From Spongiibacter marinus (GTDB taxonomy: Bacteria; Pseudomonadota; Gammaproteobacteria; Pseudomonadales; Spongiibacteraceae): 64,000 nucleotides of DNA. A program made the position numbers and the translations under genes. The stretch's first letter is position 1; each line of letters starts with the position of its first letter. The notes under the pieces were generated by a model. The model made no database searches and was not told the DNA's origin. It was given only the letters and a program-made list of their open reading frames with translations. Positions 54,786-63,951 of this stretch are shown here, in pieces. The stretch is taken from contig NZ_JAFBBD010000006.1 in the NCBI RefSeq assembly GCF_016906995.1, forward strand, positions 222,438 through 286,437, written 5' to 3'.

Positions 54786-54801
54786 TATCTGAGGTAATAG
54801 C

Positions 54802-55188
54802 GTGCGATTAGGTGATCTTGAAAAAGCAGTCTTACAATACTTCTGGGGCAACGATGCCGCAGATGTAAAGCAAGTGCATCGGGAGATTGATCCCTCCGCT
54901 CAACGTTCAATGAACACTGTTCAGAGTGCGATGGATCGACTGTTCAAGAAGGGCTTACTCAAACGCGAAAAGATTGGCCATGCTTTTGTCTATCGCAGTG
55001 CGCAATCCCGTGACGCTTTTGTGGCCAAGCTGATGCGCGCCGTGGCCTCAGATTTTATCAGCAGTGAACAGGATTACTTGGCAGCATTCAGTTCTTTAAC
55101 CGATGAGCTGGACAGCGCCCAGTTGGATGAGCTGGAACAGCTGATTGAGCGTCGCCGCAGTGAGAATCAAGCCGGAGGTGAGACTTGA
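54802..55188 (+). CDS. BlaI/MecI/CopY-family repressor
   Basis: A 128-aa protein from a GTG (GAGG 8-11 bp upstream). The winged helix reads 'GDLEKAVLQYFWGN...MNTVQSAMDRLFKKGLLKREKIGHAFVYR', with the C-terminal dimerisation helices after it. The CopY copper-sensing CxCxxxxCxC tail is missing, so it does not sense copper directly. Its stop overlaps the start of an M56 peptidase, the BlaI-BlaR1 arrangement, which points to release by proteolysis. The next genes are czcCBA. Confidence 0.9.
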   Translation: MRLGDLEKAVLQYFWGNDAADVKQVHREIDPSAQRSMNTVQSAMDRLFKKGLLKREKIGHAFVYRSAQSRDAFVAKLMRAVASDFISSEQDYLAAFSSLTDELDSAQLDELEQLIERRRSENQAGGET

Positions 55189-56132
55189 TCCTTGGGGAGT
55201 GGGCGCGTTGGTTGAATGGCGGCTTTATCGCGGCGTCAACGTTGCTGTTCTGCATCGCCTGTCTATCAGTTGTTTTTTTACTGAGTCAATCAAGCCTTAA
55301 ACGCTGTACGGCGTCCTTTCGGGAAGCATTTCTCTGGGTGTTTATTGCGTTTCCGTGGTTCGCGGCATTGGCTATCAGTGTACTGGTGATGTCCCCGAGC
55401 TTTGCTGACGTCAAACCGTCATGGTTACTCAATCTTACCCACTGGCATCATGCCGAAGTATTTGATTTCAGCAGCTGGCACAGCGTACCTCTGACGGTGG
55501 CTGCAGTCTTTTCGCTCTGGCTGCTGGTAAGGACATTACGCGCAATAACTAAGCACATCAACAGTCTCGCCTTGTTCGACCAATGGCGTGATGAGGCGCA
55601 ACAAGACGATGTGGCTGCAACCTTTCCCGCGACTGCTTTTACCTATGGGCTGCTTATGCCTCGGGTGTTTATCAGTCAAGGCTTGAGGGCGCAGCTGACA
55701 CAGGCCGAGCAACACGTGGTGACTAGCCATGAGCAGTGCCACGTTAACCGTCGAGATCCACTAAAGAAGCTTTTGTTTTCCTGCTTCGCTGCAGCCTTTC
55801 CTCAGTGGGTTGGGAGTCAACTCAAGGCGGAATTTTCTTTAAGCCTGGAGCAAGGAGCCGATGCCTGGGCTGTAAAGACAGGCGGAGACCGCGCGCTGGT
55901 CGCAAAGACTCTACTCAAGGTATATCGACTGACTCGTGAGAAACCCGCAAGTGGCTATTGCGCATTTTCCAGTAGTGACCTGAAAGACCGCGTTCATTAT
56001 TTGATGACGCCTGCAAGCAATCGCCGCTCCCATTTCGCCTTGGCGATACTTTTGTTTTCCGCTTTATTCGCGCTCAGCTTGCTGGGGGTAGACAGCTACC
56101 ACCACAGCTTCGAACAACTTTTCCGCCACTAA
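55185..56132 (+). CDS. M56-family membrane metalloprotease (BlaR1-like, no sensor domain)
   Basis: A 315-aa protein from a TTG that overlaps the repressor stop. Three helices precede a loop with the zinc protease motif 'VTSHEQCHVNRRDPLKK' (HExxH, H182-H186), and 'EQGADAWAVKTGG' carries the likely third ligand glutamate. One helix follows near the C-terminus, then only 'DSYHHSFEQLFRH'. The beta-lactam-binding domain of BlaR1 is missing. The signal that switches it on is unknown; periplasmic metal or envelope stress is plausible because it precedes czcCBA. Confidence 0.88.
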   Translation: MILGEWARWLNGGFIAASTLLFCIACLSVVFLLSQSSLKRCTASFREAFLWVFIAFPWFAALAISVLVMSPSFADVKPSWLLNLTHWHHAEVFDFSSWHSVPLTVAAVFSLWLLVRTLRAITKHINSLALFDQWRDEAQQDDVAATFPATAFTYGLLMPRVFISQGLRAQLTQAEQHVVTSHEQCHVNRRDPLKKLLFSCFAAAFPQWVGSQLKAEFSLSLEQGADAWAVKTGGDRALVAKTLLKVYRLTREKPASGYCAFSSSDLKDRVHYLMTPASNRRSHFALAILLFSALFALSLLGVDSYHHSFEQLFRH

Positions 56133-56147
56133 TTTCTAGGGTTTTTC

Positions 56148-57437
56148 ATGTATCAACTACGTCAAAACATAGCCAAAACTCCGATCATCGGTCGGTTTTT
56201 TGTCCTGCTGCTATCCGGTTTGATGTTGCCGTTGGCGGCTCAGGCCAATGAGCCAGGCTTGACCTTAGCCTCGGCGATTGAACGGAGTTTTCAGGCTCAC
56301 CCTGAGCTGGGGGCGTTTCAATATCGCAGGAAGATAGCCGAGGGGAACGTGATGCAGGCCGGTGTTGGGACGAAGCCAACGCTGGACTTACAAATTGAGG
56401 ACGGCTTCGGCTCCGGCCAATATGCCGATGCCGAAAACCTGCAAACGACCCTGGGTATCAGCTGGGTATTGGAAGGTGAGCTACTGGATCAGCGTCAGCA
56501 CAGCGCTCGCCAAGGCAGTACCTTACTGGATATTGACTACCAGATTACCCGGCTCGATGTGGCGGCGGAAACGGGGCGGCGATTCATGGCCCTGTTGGCA
56601 TTGCAGCAACAAAGCGCGTTGGCCGAGCAGGCGTTGGCGATGGCGCAGCGAACCGTGAAAGAGTTGCGGCAGCGTGAACAGGCAGGTAAGACCTCGGCGG
56701 TGGATTCACTCCGCGCGAAAGCTGCCATGGCCCGTTACGCATTGGCGGTCGAAGATTTGGAACATGAAATGCGCAGCCAACGCCGAGAGTTAGCGGCGTT
56801 GTGGCAGCGGCGCGGCATGAGCGAAGCCTTACTTGGCGATTTAGCCGCACCGCGAGTGGATATTGATTTCACTGCTTTAAGTACCGCCCTTAACCGCAAT
56901 CCCTACGTTGAGCGATTGCTGACCCAGAAGAGGATCAGTCAGTCTGAGTTGGCCTTGGCCAAAGCTGAAGCGAAGTCTCGTTGGCGTATCTCTGCAGGTG
57001 TGCGCCGCTTTGAAGCCACTGATGACGTGGCGCTGGTTGCCTGGCTGAGCATCCCTCTCGGTGGCCAGAGTAGGTCACAGGGTCGATTTGATAGCTTGCA
57101 GGCAGAGGCTGATTTACAAGCTGCGAACGCCAAGGCCCTGCGCCTTGAATTGGAGGCGCGTCTGTATGTGCTGGTTCAGGAGTATCAACACGCACGTCAC
57201 GTCGCTGAGTCTCTGCGGCAGGACATCCTTCCAAGTCTAAAGTTGGCGCTGAGTGAGGCAGAACGAGGCTACCAACTGGGTCGCCATACTTATCAGGAGT
57301 GGGCGGCAGTACAGCGAGAATGGCTGACAGCCCGTGAAGACCTGCTGGATAGCCAACTCTCCGCCCAACTCACCTATCTGGAAATTGAACGCCTGACCGG
57401 CGCACCCACTCTTTTAATAAATGAGGTAACTCCATGA
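56148..57437 (+). CDS. czcC: Outer-membrane efflux factor CzcC (second set)
   Basis: A 429-aa TolC-family protein; signal peptide ending 'LAAQANE', two OEP domains ('AAETGRRFMALLALQQQS', 'YQLGRHTYQEWAAVQREWL'). It is a distant paralogue of 6963-8255. It starts 15 bp after the M56 gene and its stop overlaps czcB, so it is part of a blaI-M56-czcCBA transcript. Confidence 0.9.
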   Translation: MYQLRQNIAKTPIIGRFFVLLLSGLMLPLAAQANEPGLTLASAIERSFQAHPELGAFQYRRKIAEGNVMQAGVGTKPTLDLQIEDGFGSGQYADAENLQTTLGISWVLEGELLDQRQHSARQGSTLLDIDYQITRLDVAAETGRRFMALLALQQQSALAEQALAMAQRTVKELRQREQAGKTSAVDSLRAKAAMARYALAVEDLEHEMRSQRRELAALWQRRGMSEALLGDLAAPRVDIDFTALSTALNRNPYVERLLTQKRISQSELALAKAEAKSRWRISAGVRRFEATDDVALVAWLSIPLGGQSRSQGRFDSLQAEADLQAANAKALRLELEARLYVLVQEYQHARHVAESLRQDILPSLKLALSEAERGYQLGRHTYQEWAAVQREWLTAREDLLDSQLSAQLTYLEIERLTGAPTLLINEVTP

Positions 57438-58666
57438 AGCGCTTAACTGGACGTGCACTGCTGGTGTCGTGCGTCGCCATCGGCATGATAGCCCCCCTGC
57501 AACTCACCTGGGCTGCAGGGGGCAATGAAGCTGAGGCCGTGGCCGAGCCGGAAAAAGGCCCGCACCGGGGAAGAATGCTTCGGGACGGCGATTTTGCTCT
57601 GGAATTGTCGATTTTTGAAACCGGCGTGCCACCGGAGTTTCGCGTCTGGTTAACGGACGGGGGTAAGCCGATTGCACCGGAGGCGGTGGATCTTAGCGTC
57701 ACGCTGACCCGACTGGGTGACAAAAAAGATGTGATTCAATTTCGCCCGCAGGATGATTTTTTACGCGGTGACATGGAAATTTACGAACCTCATTCCTTCG
57801 TTGTTACCGTCGTGGCCCGATACGCTGGCAACACCCATAGCTGGGAATACGATAATTTTGAGGGACGTACCCGTATCGCTGATGATGTCGCCGATGCCAT
57901 GGGTATTGGTACGGCAAAGGCCGGAGGCGCGACCCTGGTACAACGGGTGCCCGCCTTTGGTCGCATTATTGCGGACACTAATGCAGAGCAACGGGTCTTC
58001 GCTCGCTTTGACGGTGTCATAACCCGCATTCATGTTGGCTTGGGGCAAGTCGTCAATAAAGGGGACGCGCTGGTCACCATCGAAAGTAATGAAAGCCTCA
58101 AGCCCTACACGCTCAGAGCAAGCCTGTCAGGTGAGGTGGTGGCGTTACCCGCCAACGTGGGTGAGGTCACGGCTGGACGAAGCTTGCTAACGCTGTTGAA
58201 TCCGGAGGCACTGCTTGCTGAGCTGGAGGTTTTTCCTACCGATCTTAAACGCCTCAAGCCCGGTAAGACAGTGTTGCTCAACGCCGAAGGCGAAACCATT
58301 AAGGGCGTGATTGCACATATTCCTCGAACACTCAATGTCATGCAGGCGGCCTCAGTACGGGTGGCCATCAATGGTGATACCGCCTCGCTGCGGGCAGGGC
58401 AGTTCATCAAAGGTGAACTGGAGGTGGATCGGTTTGAGGTACCCCTTGCGGTGAAACGAAGTGGCTTGCAGGGCTTCCGTGACTTCACCGTGGTCTATGC
58501 CAAAGTCGGGCAGCAGTACGAGGTACGCATGCTTGAGCTGGGGCGTGAAGCGGGTGAATGGGTCGAGATTCTCGGGGGGCTGGAGCCCGGCACGGAATAC
58601 GTGACCGACAACAGCTATGTCATCAAAGCCGATATTGAAAAATCCGGCGCCTCCCACGACCACTAA
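57434..58666 (+). CDS. czcB: Periplasmic adaptor CzcB (second set)
   Basis: A 410-aa membrane-fusion protein. After the signal peptide it has an extra N-terminal domain (about residues 40-150; 'GPHRGRMLRDGDFALELSIFETGVPPEFRVW') seen in Pseudomonas-type CzcB, then the lipoyl/barrel core ('GVITRIHVGLGQVVNKGDALVTIESNE') and a C-terminus 'KADIEKSGASHDH'. The extra domain may bind metal or shape the adaptor hexamer. It lies 9 bp before czcA. Confidence 0.9.
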   Translation: MKRLTGRALLVSCVAIGMIAPLQLTWAAGGNEAEAVAEPEKGPHRGRMLRDGDFALELSIFETGVPPEFRVWLTDGGKPIAPEAVDLSVTLTRLGDKKDVIQFRPQDDFLRGDMEIYEPHSFVVTVVARYAGNTHSWEYDNFEGRTRIADDVADAMGIGTAKAGGATLVQRVPAFGRIIADTNAEQRVFARFDGVITRIHVGLGQVVNKGDALVTIESNESLKPYTLRASLSGEVVALPANVGEVTAGRSLLTLLNPEALLAELEVFPTDLKRLKPGKTVLLNAEGETIKGVIAHIPRTLNVMQAASVRVAINGDTASLRAGQFIKGELEVDRFEVPLAVKRSGLQGFRDFTVVYAKVGQQYEVRMLELGREAGEWVEILGGLEPGTEYVTDNSYVIKADIEKSGASHDH

Positions 58667-58675
58667 GGACTCATC

Positions 58676-61600
58676 ATGTTAGATGCGATACTGCGATTTT
58701 CCCTCGCCCGCCGCACACTGATCATGGTGTTGGTCTTGGCCCTGTGTGGCGTTGGTATTTGGAATTTTCAGCGACTGCCGATTGACGCCGTGCCGGACAT
58801 CACCAATGTACAGGTGATGATCAATACCGAGGCGCCGGGCTACACCCCCTTGGAAGTGGAGCAGCGGGTCACCTTTGCCATCGAAACCGCCATGGCGGGG
58901 CTGCCTTCCCTCGAATACACCCGGTCAGTGTCTCGCTACGGACTTTCACAGGTCACCGTGGTGTTTGCCGAAAATACCGATATTTACTTTGCCAGGCAGC
59001 TGGTGAATGAGCGCCTTGCCGCTGCGAGGGCGCGCTTGCCCGACGGCTTGGAGCCAGAGCTGGGGCCCATTGCCACCGGCCTGGGTGAAATCTTCATGTT
59101 TACTGTGGACGCTGAGCCCGGTGCGACTGGCCCCGATGGTGAAGCGATTACCCCTACCGATTTACGCAGTGCCCACGACTGGATTATTCGTCCCCAACTG
59201 CTTCGCGTACCTGGCGTGGTCGAGGTGAATCCGATTGGTGGTTACAAGCGCGAAATTCTGATCGGGCTGCTGCCGGAAAAAATGCTCGCCTTTGGTATTA
59301 GCCAGCAGGAGTTGGTGAACGCCGTGGCGGACAATAATCAGAATCGCGGTGCTGGTTTTGTCGAGCAGCGGGGTGCCCAGTGGCTGTTACGGGTTCCGGG
59401 TCAGGCGGAATCCATTGAGGATATTGCCAATATTGTTGTTAAATCCCGTGATGGTGTGGCAGTGAAGGTTGGCGACATCGCTACGGTCGGCGAGGGGCAG
59501 GAGCTGCGTACCGGGGCCGCGACCCAGAATGGCCGCGAAGTGGTGATGAGCACAGTCTTCATGCTGGTTGGTGAAAATAGTCGAACCGTCGCAAAAGGCG
59601 TGGCGGAGAAGCTCAAAGAGATCAATGCCAGTTTGCCCGACGGCATTACCGCCAGCGCAGTCTACGACCGAACCAAATTGGTGGATAAAACCCTGGCGAC
59701 AGTGCGTACCAATCTGGTCGAAGGTGCCTTGCTCGTTATCGTAATTCTATTTCTTTTGCTGGGTAATCTGCGGGCGGCACTGCTCACCGCCGCCGTTATT
59801 CCCGTCGCTATGTTGATGACCATTACTGGCATGGTGCAAACCCGGGTATCGGCAAACCTGATGAGTTTGGGGGCGCTGGATTTCGGTTTGCTGGTGGATG
59901 GCGCCATTATTATTGTCGAGAATTGTCTGCGTCGATTGTCAGAGGCCAGTCGAGCCGGAGCCGGTAAAACCCTGCCACTTAGTGAACGCCTAGAGCTGGT
60001 TTTTGATGCCACCCGCGAAGTCATACGGCCCGCGTTGTTTGGTGTCTTTATCATCACCGCCGTTTATCTGCCCATCTTTGCGCTAGAGGGTGTTGAAGGG
60101 AAAATGTTTCATCCGATGGCGATCACGGTGGCGATGGCCTTATCAGCGGCGATGTTGTTGTCGATCACCTTTGTTCCCGCCGGTGTGGCTTTCCTGTTCA
60201 AGGCGCCGGTGGAAGAAAAGCCCCATCGCGGTTTTGACGCCACCCAGCGGCTGTATCGACAGGGCCTGGAATTCACCCTGTCTCATCGTGGGCCAGTGGT
60301 TATCGTTGCCGCGATCGCGGTCTTGCTTTGTGGCTGGCAGGCCACCCGTCTGGGCAGTGAATTTGTGCCGAATCTTGATGAAGGCGACATCGCCATGCAC
60401 GCGCTTCGTATTCCCGGCACATCGTTGACACAAGCGGTATCCATGCAGCAAGCGCTGGAGGCCGAGATCAAAAAGCTGCCAGAGGTTGAGCGTGTCTTCG
60501 CCAAAATCGGTACCGCCGATGTGGCAACCGATGCCGTCCCGCCCAGCGTGGCTGACAACTTTATCATCCTTAAACCGCGTGACGAATGGCCCGATCCCGG
60601 CAAACCAAAAGCGCAAGTGGTCGAGGACTTAGCGACCCTCGTTGAACCAATTCCCGGCAGTCGCTATGAGTTTCTGCAACCGATACAAATGCGCTTTAAC
60701 GAGCTGCTCTCGGGTGTCCGTGCCGAGCTAGCCATTAAGGTCTTTGGCGATGATCTATCGGTACTGACAGAAACCGGAGGAGCCATTGAGGGCGCCATCG
60801 CCAGTGTGCCCGGAATTGTGGATATCCAGATCGAACAGACGACCGGTTTGCAACTCCTGAGTCTGGAGCCCCGTCGAGAGCGGCTTGCACAATATGGACT
60901 GACATTGGAGGCCTTGCAGCGTCAGGTTGCTGCAGCCACCGGTGGCAAGCAAGCCGGGCTGTTCTATGAAGGCGACCGTTTTGCTGACATCGTCGTGCGC
61001 CTTCCAGAGGCTGAACGCAACAACGTCGATAAGCTCGCTTATTTGCCGATTCAACTGGAGGGAGGCGGTTATATTCCCCTCGGTGAGCTGGTGGCGTTTG
61101 ACCTTCAAGAGGGTGTCAATCAGGTCAATAGAGAAAACGGCAAACGGCGTGTGGTGGTGACCGCCAACGTGCGTGGTCGAGATTTGGGGAGCTTCGTCCA
61201 GGACGTACAGACAGCGGTAGCCGAAGTTGAGATTCCCGCCGGTTATTGGGTGGAATATGGTGGCACCTACCAAAGCTTGCAGTCGGCGTCCCAGCGACTG
61301 AGTATCGTCGTGCCGGTTACCCTGATAATGATCATCGGCTTGCTGTTGCTGGCGCTGGGTTCGCTGAAGGATTCGTTGGTTATCTTCACTGGGATTCCTC
61401 TGGCGCTGACGGGGGGCGTTTTGGCACTTACCCTGCGGGGCATTCCATTTTCAATCTCGGCGGCGGTCGGCTTTATTGCGCTGTCAGGTATCGCCATCCT
61501 CAATGGGCTGGTAATGGTGTCGTTTATTCGTCAATTGCAGCGTGAGGGCGCGACGCTCCATTCCGCGACCATGGAAGGGGCTTTAACTCGCCTCCGGCCG

Positions 61601-61792
61601 GTCTTGACCACGGCCTTGGTGGCCTCCCTGGGCTTCGTTCCCATGGCCCTGAATACCGGAATCGGCTCGGAGGTTCAGCGGCCCTTGGCGACGGTTGTTA
61701 TTGGCGGCATTATTTCGTCGACTCTGCTAACCCTGTTCGTATTGCCCGCGTTGTACCAGCTTCTTCACAAGGACAAAGCTAATGAAGTGTAA
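58676..61792 (+). CDS. czcA: CzcA heavy-metal RND pump (second set)
   Basis: A 1038-aa HME-RND pump; TM4 motif 'LDFGLLVDGAIIIVEN' with D402, D408 and E415 at the same positions as the first CzcA. Family start '[21 protein letters not shown]'. It belongs to the Zn/Cd/Co group. Its stop overlaps the HupE-like gene start by 11 bp. Codon and base use look like the rest of this cluster and a little lower in GC than the first czcA. Confidence 0.95.
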   Translation: MLDAILRFSLARRTLIMVLVLALCGVGIWNFQRLPIDAVPDITNVQVMINTEAPGYTPLEVEQRVTFAIETAMAGLPSLEYTRSVSRYGLSQVTVVFAENTDIYFARQLVNERLAAARARLPDGLEPELGPIATGLGEIFMFTVDAEPGATGPDGEAITPTDLRSAHDWIIRPQLLRVPGVVEVNPIGGYKREILIGLLPEKMLAFGISQQELVNAVADNNQNRGAGFVEQRGAQWLLRVPGQAESIEDIANIVVKSRDGVAVKVGDIATVGEGQELRTGAATQNGREVVMSTVFMLVGENSRTVAKGVAEKLKEINASLPDGITASAVYDRTKLVDKTLATVRTNLVEGALLVIVILFLLLGNLRAALLTAAVIPVAMLMTITGMVQTRVSANLMSLGALDFGLLVDGAIIIVENCLRRLSEASRAGAGKTLPLSERLELVFDATREVIRPALFGVFIITAVYLPIFALEGVEGKMFHPMAITVAMALSAAMLLSITFVPAGVAFLFKAPVEEKPHRGFDATQRLYRQGLEFTLSHRGPVVIVAAIAVLLCGWQATRLGSEFVPNLDEGDIAMHALRIPGTSLTQAVSMQQALEAEIKKLPEVERVFAKIGTADVATDAVPPSVADNFIILKPRDEWPDPGKPKAQVVEDLATLVEPIPGSRYEFLQPIQMRFNELLSGVRAELAIKVFGDDLSVLTETGGAIEGAIASVPGIVDIQIEQTTGLQLLSLEPRRERLAQYGLTLEALQRQVAAATGGKQAGLFYEGDRFADIVVRLPEAERNNVDKLAYLPIQLEGGGYIPLGELVAFDLQEGVNQVNRENGKRRVVVTANVRGRDLGSFVQDVQTAVAEVEIPAGYWVEYGGTYQSLQSASQRLSIVVPVTLIMIIGLLLLALGSLKDSLVIFTGIPLALTGGVLALTLRGIPFSISAAVGFIALSGIAILNGLVMVSFIRQLQREGATLHSATMEGALTRLRPVLTTALVASLGFVPMALNTGIGSEVQRPLATVVIGGIISSTLLTLFVLPALYQLLHKDKANEV

Positions 61793-62675
61793 AAAAATTG
61801 CCGCTCAATTGACCCTGTTGTTCACGGGGTTAGTCATGAGCAGCACCCTGTTTGCCCATGGTATGTCTGAGGCAGATAAGCAGCGTATCCTCGATGCAGG
61901 TTATGACGAGTTCATCTGGCTTGGCGCCAGTCACATGCTCAGTGGCTATGACCACCTGTTGTTCCTGCTCGGTGTGGTGTTCTTTCTCAAGCGTTTTGGC
62001 GACATTGTTAAATTTATCACCGCCTTCACAGTAGGGCATTCCATCACCCTGGTGTTTGCGACGCTCTATGGCATTCAGGCCAATTATTTCCTGATTGATG
62101 CAGTGATCGCCCTGACGGTTTGCTACAAGGGATTTGAAAACCTGGATGGCTTCAAGCGTTACATCGGCGTGAAAGCCCCGAGCTTGATCTGGATGGTATT
62201 TGGTTTTGGCCTGATCCACGGCTTCGGCCTATCAACACGACTGCAACAGTTGCCATTGGGTGATCACGGTCTGGTAATGAAAATTCTGGCGTTCAATGTC
62301 GGGGTTGAAATCGGCCAGATCGTGGCGCTGTCAGTCATGCTGCTGGTCATCGCGATGTGGCGTAGCCATACGTCCTTCGCCCCTTTCAGCCGCATTGTGA
62401 ATGGCGGGCTGATTGTCATTGGCGCTTTGTTGCTGGTGCATCAGCTGCACGGGTATCAACACAGCGTTTATGCCGACGACTTTCCATTAAACAGAGATGA
62501 TCACAGTCACGCCCATGAAGATATGCGATCAAGCGCATTGGAGTCATATCCGCGCCGACTGAATCTGGCACCTGAAATGGCGCCGCGCTCTCAGCCGGAG
62601 TCCCCTGTGGCAGAGCAGGAAGAAGTCTACGAGGAATACCATGATCATGGCGACGGCCATTATCACAGTCACTGA
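61782..62675 (+). CDS. HupE/UreJ-family permease with His-rich tail
   Basis: A 297-aa membrane protein with a signal peptide ('SSTLFAHGMSEADKQ') and six to seven helices. HupE/UreJ signatures: 'LGASHMLSGYDHLLFLLGVVFFL', 'FTVGHSITLVFATL', 'GFGLIHGFGLS'. The last 70 residues are His/Glu-rich ('DDHSHAHEDM', 'EYHDHGDGHYHSH'). Known relatives move Ni or Co; here it follows a Zn/Cd/Co pump, so it could supply or balance a divalent metal. Confidence 0.87.
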   Translation: MKCKKIAAQLTLLFTGLVMSSTLFAHGMSEADKQRILDAGYDEFIWLGASHMLSGYDHLLFLLGVVFFLKRFGDIVKFITAFTVGHSITLVFATLYGIQANYFLIDAVIALTVCYKGFENLDGFKRYIGVKAPSLIWMVFGFGLIHGFGLSTRLQQLPLGDHGLVMKILAFNVGVEIGQIVALSVMLLVIAMWRSHTSFAPFSRIVNGGLIVIGALLLVHQLHGYQHSVYADDFPLNRDDHSHAHEDMRSSALESYPRRLNLAPEMAPRSQPESPVAEQEEVYEEYHDHGDGHYHSH

Positions 62676-62697
62676 TAACCGAGAGAGGAACGTAATA

Positions 62698-63039
62698 ATG
62701 CGATTTTTAGCAGTGCTTTTATTCTCTGCCTTCATCACACAGCAGGCTGTTGCTCATGGCAATCACCGTCCTACGGTAACCCGAGATCAAGCGTTAGCGA
62801 TTGCGGTGAACATATCTAAGCAGTTTGCCGGTTCCGACCCGCAATTAGGCTTTGGTGCCTTGCCAGAAAGCTGGAGCAATGTTTCGACCACTGATGCTAA
62901 TATTTTTCAACGCGGGCAAGGCTACTACATTGTAAAAGTGGTTAATGAAGATGAAGGGCAACCCCTCTACGTTCTGATATCAGAAAGCGGTGAGGTCTAT
63001 GATGCTAACTTAACCGGAAATTTTACTTCTTTGAAATGA
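62698..63039 (+). CDS. Small periplasmic protein (DUF6488-like)
   Basis: A 113-aa protein from the ATG at 62698 (GAGAGGAA 9 bp upstream). The signal peptide ends 'QQAVAHGNH'; the domain 'VTRDQALAIAVNISKQF...GQGYYIVKVVNEDEGQPLYVLISESGEVYDANLTGNF' looks like a PepSY-type or DUF6488 fold. It is co-directional with the czc-hupE run. Family name is tentative. Confidence 0.75.
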   Translation: MRFLAVLLFSAFITQQAVAHGNHRPTVTRDQALAIAVNISKQFAGSDPQLGFGALPESWSNVSTTDANIFQRGQGYYIVKVVNEDEGQPLYVLISESGEVYDANLTGNFTSLK

Positions 63040-63048
63040 GGCGTCATC

Positions 63049-63318
63049 ATGCCCGCATACTTTTTCATAGCAAAAATCATCGTAGCGGCCATGGTTATAG
63101 GGTTTGCTTCGTGGCTGTCTGACAAGAAACCGGTTCTGGCCGGTTTCCTAGTCGCTTTGCCGTTAGTGTCTATCCTCGCAATTCTGTTTTCATATCTAGA
63201 ACACCGCGACGCGGAAAGTTCAATTACCTTTGCGAAAAGCATTATGCTGGGTGTGCCTGCATCCTATTTTTTCTTTATGCCTTTCTTTTTTGCGGAACGA
63301 ATGCAGTTAGGGTTTGAC
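63049..63318 (+). pseudogene. DUF3147-like membrane protein, 3' end cut by an IS
   Basis: The first 88 codons encode three helices ('YFFIAKIIVAAMVIGFASWLS', 'PVLAGFLVALPLVSILAILF', 'SIMLGVPASYFFFMPFFFAER') typical of DUF3147-type proteins that follow czc operons. After 'MQLGF' the frame runs into insertion-sequence DNA (up to 63441). The last helix is therefore replaced. Confidence 0.7.
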
Positions 63319-63388
63319 CTTTCCCCCGATTTTGGAACCATGACCAAGATGAGATTTCCAGTTAACCTAACGGGATGGAGATCTCAGT

Positions 63389-63652
63389 ATGAAGAAGCGA
63401 TACAGCGACGAACAAATCATCAAGGCCATCAAAGAGCATGAGGCTGGAGCCAAGGTTGAAGACATCTGTCGCAACCTGGGGATTTCAACTGGCACGTTCT
63501 ACAACTGGCGTAGCAAATTCGCCGGGATGGAAGTTAACGAGGCCAAGCGGCTACGTGAACTGGAGAGCGAGAACAACAAGCTTAAGAAGTTATTAGCCGA
63601 CAAGCTCCTTGAAGTTGAAGCGATGAAGGATGTGCTGTCAAAAAAGTGGTGA
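63389..63652 (+). CDS. IS3-family transposase OrfA
   Basis: An 87-aa protein with the IS3 HTH ('SDEQIIKAIKEHEAGAKVEDICRNLGISTGTFYNWRSKF') and a leucine-zipper tail ('RLRELESENNKLKKLLADKLLEVEAMKDVLSKKW'). The A AAA AAG slippery site at 63639-63646 near its end is the usual -1 frameshift signal that yields OrfAB. Confidence 0.9.
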   Translation: MKKRYSDEQIIKAIKEHEAGAKVEDICRNLGISTGTFYNWRSKFAGMEVNEAKRLRELESENNKLKKLLADKLLEVEAMKDVLSKKW

Positions 63653-63951
63653 AGCCCGTCGGTCGCAAGCAGGTAGCCAAACACATGATCCTTGAACATC
63701 GCATCAGTGAACGAGCAGCCTGTCGATTAGCGGGCATCAGCAGGACGGCCTATCGCTATCAGGCGAGACCAAGTAACGATGGAGCTCTGAGAGCACGGCT
63801 AAAGGAATTGGCGGTTGAACAGTCTGCTTATGGCTATCTGCTTCTACATGGCCTTCTCAAAGCTGAAGGGCTAGTTGTTAATAAGAAGCGTACGTACCGG
63901 ATATACGTAAGCGCTCAACAAACCCCGCTCTTGCGCTCAGTCGTTTTCTAA
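63646..63951 (+). pseudogene. IS3-family OrfB, truncated
   Basis: In the -1 frame relative to orfA. It contains 'RISERAACRLAGISRTAYRYQ' (HTH_21) and 'YGYLLLHGLLKAEGLVVNKKRTYRIY', then non-matching sequence and a stop. The DDE catalytic core is absent, so the element cannot move by itself. Confidence 0.8.

Larger units (their letters stand above)
54486..54801. other. Gap holding the right transposon end and the BlaI control region
   Basis: No gene. The first 200 bp after tnpT show nothing recognisable. Then comes the inverted repeat at 54684-54718 and, near the end, a dyad before the BlaI-like gene. Confidence 0.5.
63314..63951 (+). mobile_element. Incomplete IS3-family element
   Basis: Contains an IS3 orfA and the beginning of orfB. 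The left end is probably near TGACCTTTCCCCCG at 63314, where the host gene is interrupted. The right part is missing: orfB loses similarity after 'KKRTYRIY' near 63906 and stops at 63951. Confidence 0.7.
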
